From assembly GCF_009817885.1 (NCBI RefSeq), contig NZ_CP041764.1, positions 3,224,001 through 3,288,000 on the forward strand: a stretch of 64,000 nucleotides of DNA, given 5' to 3'. The notes under the pieces were generated by a model. The model was not told the DNA's origin, did not search any database, and saw only the letters and a list, made by a program, of their open reading frames with translations. The translations under genes and the position numbers were made by a program. Shown here in pieces: positions 61,283 through 64,000 of the stretch (position 1 is its first letter; the number at the start of each line of letters is the position of its first letter). The DNA is from Serratia rhizosphaerae (GTDB lineage Bacteria > Pseudomonadota > Gammaproteobacteria > Enterobacterales > Enterobacteriaceae).

Positions 61283-62605
61283 ATGTCATTTCGGGACCGG
61301 CTTATAGACTCTCTGGGAGCCTTTGCCAATAAATTCAACAGTTACAGATATATAATGGCTATCAAGGCATCGTTTATTACGCTGATGCCGGTAATTATCG
61401 TCGGCGCTTTTTCGGTGCTGATCTCGAATATGGTGATGGATCCCAAGAATGGTCTGGCGAGCTTCGCCATGTTCTCATTCCTGGCGGATCTGAAACCGAT
61501 CATGAGCAGCATCAACTACGCCACGCTGAGTTTCCTCAATATCGGCGCGGTGTTTCTGATTGGCATAGAACTGGGCAAGATCAACGGCTCGCGATCGCTG
61601 TTTCCGGGGCTACTGGCGGTGATCTGCTTTATCGCCGTCACGCCGACTAACGTCGAGCTGATGGTGAATGACCAGATGCAGATGGTGAAAGACGTGCTGG
61701 CCAAGCAGTTCTCCGATACCCGCAGTCTGTTCCTCGGTATGTTTATCGCCATTTTATCCGTGGAGATCTATTCCAAACTGGAAACGCTCGATCGCCTGAA
61801 GATCAAGATGCCGGAAAGCGTGCCGCCCAACGTCTCCGCCTCATTCTCGGCGCTGATCCCGGCGATCATCACCGTAGTGGCGATCGCCACGCTGGGCTTT
61901 GTCTTCCACCGCGTCAGCGGCATTTATCTGTATGACGCCGTCTATCAGGTGGTGCAGCGGCCGCTGGAGACGGTGGTGCAGAGCCTGCCGGGGATCCTGA
62001 TCCTGATGTTTGTCGCCCAGCTGTTTTGGGTGATCGGCATCCACGGCAATCAGATGGTGAAACCGATCCGCGAGCCGCTGTTGCTGGGCGCCATCATGGT
62101 CAATATGACCGCCTTCGAACAGGGGAAAGAGATCCCGAATATCATCACCATGCCGTTCTGGGACGTCTATATGAGTATCGGCGGTTCCGGCATTACGCTG
62201 GGCCTGCTGTTTGCGGTGATGATCGCTACCCGGCGCAAAGAGATGCGTGAAATCAGCAAGCTGTCGTTGGGACCGAGCTTTTTCAATATCAATGAACCGG
62301 TGATCTTCGGCATGCCGATCATGCTGAACCCGATCCTGGCGATCCCCTTCATTATCACGCCGTTGATCACCGGCACTATCGGCTATTTTGCCACCAGCAT
62401 CGGCTTTGCCGGCAAGGCGGTGGTGATGGTGCCGTGGACCACGCCGCCGATCATCAACGCCTGGCTGTCTACCGCCGGTTCTATGGGCGCGGTGGTAACC
62501 CAGCTGATCTGCATCGTGGTCGCCACGATTATCTATCTGCCGTTTGTCAAAGTCGCCGCCCGCCGCGCGGAACAGGCGGAGCAACCCGTTATTCAGAACG
62601 CATGA
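61283..62605 (+). CDS. PTS cellobiose-type IIC permease
   Basis: 440 residues with about ten membrane spans. Family features are the N-terminal FANKFNSYRYIMAIKASFIT, the loop FNINEPVIFGMPIMLNPILA with its substrate-binding Glu, and IGGSGITLGLLFAVM. It moves a beta-glucoside (cellobiose, arbutin or similar) across the inner membrane while IIB phosphorylates it. The GH1 gene starts 8 bases after its stop. Confidence 0.94.
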   Translation: MSFRDRLIDSLGAFANKFNSYRYIMAIKASFITLMPVIIVGAFSVLISNMVMDPKNGLASFAMFSFLADLKPIMSSINYATLSFLNIGAVFLIGIELGKINGSRSLFPGLLAVICFIAVTPTNVELMVNDQMQMVKDVLAKQFSDTRSLFLGMFIAILSVEIYSKLETLDRLKIKMPESVPPNVSASFSALIPAIITVVAIATLGFVFHRVSGIYLYDAVYQVVQRPLETVVQSLPGILILMFVAQLFWVIGIHGNQMVKPIREPLLLGAIMVNMTAFEQGKEIPNIITMPFWDVYMSIGGSGITLGLLFAVMIATRRKEMREISKLSLGPSFFNINEPVIFGMPIMLNPILAIPFIITPLITGTIGYFATSIGFAGKAVVMVPWTTPPIINAWLSTAGSMGAVVTQLICIVVATIIYLPFVKVAARRAEQAEQPVIQNA

Positions 62606-62613
62606 GGTGAGCA

Positions 62614-64000
62614 ATGAGTCAGGTTTCAATGGAGATTCCCCAGGATTTTATTCTCGGCGCGGCGGCTTCCGCCTGGCAGACCGAGGGCTGGAGCGGCAAA
62701 AAACAGGGGCAGGATTCCTATCTCGATCTGTGGTACCAGCATGACCGTCACGTCTGGCATAACGGCTACGGCCCGGCGGTGGCGACGGACTTTATCAACC
62801 GCTACCGCGAAGACGTGGCGCTGATGAAGCAGAGCGGCGTCGGCCACTATCGCACCTCCATCAACTGGTCGCGCTTTCTGACCGACTATGAGCAGGGCGT
62901 GGTGGATGAAGAGTACGCGGGCTATATCGACGCGCTGCTCGATGAGATGAAGCTGCAGGGCATCGAGCCGATGCTGTGTCTGGAGCACTATGAGCTGCCG
63001 GGCTACCTGCTGGAAAAATATGACGGCTGGCGCTCCAAACGGGTGGTGGAGCTGTTCGTGCTGTACGCCCGGCGGGTGTTTGAGCGCTTCGGCGGCAAAG
63101 TCACACGCTGGTTTACCTTTAACGAGCCGGTGGTGGTGCAGACGCGGGTCTATCTGGATGCGATCCGCTGGCCGTATGAGCAGAACACCAACACGTGGAT
63201 GCAGTGGAACCACCATAAGAATCTGGCGACCGCCAAAGTGGTGCAATGCTTCCGCCAGATGGGCTGTGCCGGCAGCATCGGCGTGATCCTTAACCCGGAG
63301 GTCACCTACGCCCGCTCCGGCGCGCCGCACGACCAGCGTGCCGCCGAGCTGTACGATCTGTTCTACAACCGGGTGTTCCTCGACCCGGCGATTAAAGGCG
63401 AATATCCGGCGGAACTGCTGACCCTGCTGCAGCAGCACGACGTCAGCGTTGACTGGACGGCGGAGGAGATGGCGACGATCCGCGATAACACCGTGGACGA
63501 GGTGGGTATCAATCTCTACTACCCGCACCGGGTCAAGGCGCCGAGTCGCGCATGGTGCAGCACCACGCCGTTTCATCCGGCGATGTATTACGAGCACTTT
63601 GAGTTGCCGGGGCGGCGGATGAACCGTTCGCGCGGCTGGGAGATCTATCCGCGCATCGTGTACGACATGGCGCTGCGCCTGCGCGATGAGTACGGCAACA
63701 TTCCGTGGTTTATCTCGGAAAACGGCATGGGCATTGAGCAGGAAGAACGCTTCAAAAATGCCGAGGGGGAAATTCAGGACGATTACCGCATTGAATTTAT
63801 CCGCGAGCATATTTACTGGGCGCTGAAGGCGCGCGAAGAGGGAGCCAACTGCCAGGGCTATATGCTGTGGGCCTTCACGGACAACGTATCGCCGATGAAC
63901 GCCTTTAAAAATCGTTATGGCCTGATAGAAATAGATTTGGACAACCAGCGCAACCGGCGGCAGAAAAAGTCGGCGCACTGGTTCCGCGCGCTGAGCGAGA
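62614..64000 (+). CDS. 6-phospho-beta-glucosidase, GH1 (partial, runs off the end)
   Basis: 462 residues visible without a stop, close to the usual full length of about 470-480. The N-terminus FILGAAASAWQTEGW is the GH1 opening, the acid/base Glu lies in TRWFTFNEPVVVQ, and the nucleophile Glu in IPWFISENGMG. NAFKNRYGLIEIDLDNQRN near the end is typical of 6-phospho enzymes. It hydrolyses the phosphorylated beta-glucoside imported by the PTS. The start has GAGGTGAGC upstream; the frame is cut only by the window edge. Confidence 0.95.
   Translation, partial: MSQVSMEIPQDFILGAAASAWQTEGWSGKKQGQDSYLDLWYQHDRHVWHNGYGPAVATDFINRYREDVALMKQSGVGHYRTSINWSRFLTDYEQGVVDEEYAGYIDALLDEMKLQGIEPMLCLEHYELPGYLLEKYDGWRSKRVVELFVLYARRVFERFGGKVTRWFTFNEPVVVQTRVYLDAIRWPYEQNTNTWMQWNHHKNLATAKVVQCFRQMGCAGSIGVILNPEVTYARSGAPHDQRAAELYDLFYNRVFLDPAIKGEYPAELLTLLQQHDVSVDWTAEEMATIRDNTVDEVGINLYYPHRVKAPSRAWCSTTPFHPAMYYEHFELPGRRMNRSRGWEIYPRIVYDMALRLRDEYGNIPWFISENGMGIEQEERFKNAEGEIQDDYRIEFIREHIYWALKAREEGANCQGYMLWAFTDNVSPMNAFKNRYGLIEIDLDNQRNRRQKKSAHWFRALSE

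Noticed and set aside
62626..63978. Long open frame (450 codons) on the - strand
   Set aside because: Shadow of the GH1 phospho-beta-glucosidase on the + strand, which has all the family motifs.

Overview
The window looks like chromosomal DNA of an enterobacterium close to Serratia. The backbone genes prfB, lysS, tRNA-Gly(CCC), actS/ygeR, lldP-lldD, yojI, yddA, lysR-lysA and a beta-glucoside PTS have the gene content, spacing and protein sequences of that group. The order prfB-lysS / ygeR / lysA-lysR roughly follows the E. coli 64-65 min region. The genus is my impression from content and codon use, not a database result.

Layout. 1-1896: end of prfB, lysS and a tRNA-Gly gene. 1875-11677: a 9.8-kb integrative element inserted into the 3' end of that tRNA, bounded by perfect 31-bp direct repeats. 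It carries a tyrosine integrase, several tiny phage-like genes, an HNH endonuclease with two neighbours that share its N-terminal motif, a zinc-ribbon protein, unrecognised genes, a serine recombinase, a roughly 550-nt tract almost free of T on the + strand, and an AT-rich HEPN-like gene. I see no structural, conjugation or obvious replication genes. 12-22.5 kb: a DUF1493 gene; a sulfite-oxidase-like/cytochrome b operon divergent from a two-component system across a perfect 22-bp palindrome; a GST; actS; the lactate lldPD operon; a LysR regulator.

22.8-34.8 kb is the most unusual part. A 66-residue Cys-rich peptide with a double-Gly leader has its own terminator. It is followed by a tightly overlapping operon for a membrane-anchored thioredoxin-like protein, an acyltransferase, a C39-peptidase ABC exporter, a MacA/MacB/TolC-type efflux set (macB frameshifted in a G run) and a small fatty-acid synthase (ketosynthase, MaoC-type dehydratase, ACP, ketoreductase). 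Together they suggest an undescribed exported, possibly acylated, disulfide-containing peptide.

35.3-47.9 kb: a chaperone-usher fimbrial locus. A FimB/FimE-type recombinase sits at each end. A 322-bp segment bounded by 15-bp inverted repeats lies just upstream of the major pilin (candidate phase switch). Three RcsB-like regulators with altered pseudo-receivers follow the pilus genes, then a lipoprotein and an FKBP prolyl isomerase carrying ten 35-residue coiled-coil repeats.

48-64 kb: mostly ordinary chromosome. It holds the yojI and yddA transporters, a TPR-like secreted protein, a DsbA-like plus MBL pair with a divergent LysR, an MFS exporter, lysR-lysA, and a LacI-controlled cellobiose-type PTS with a GH1 phospho-beta-glucosidase running off the right end.
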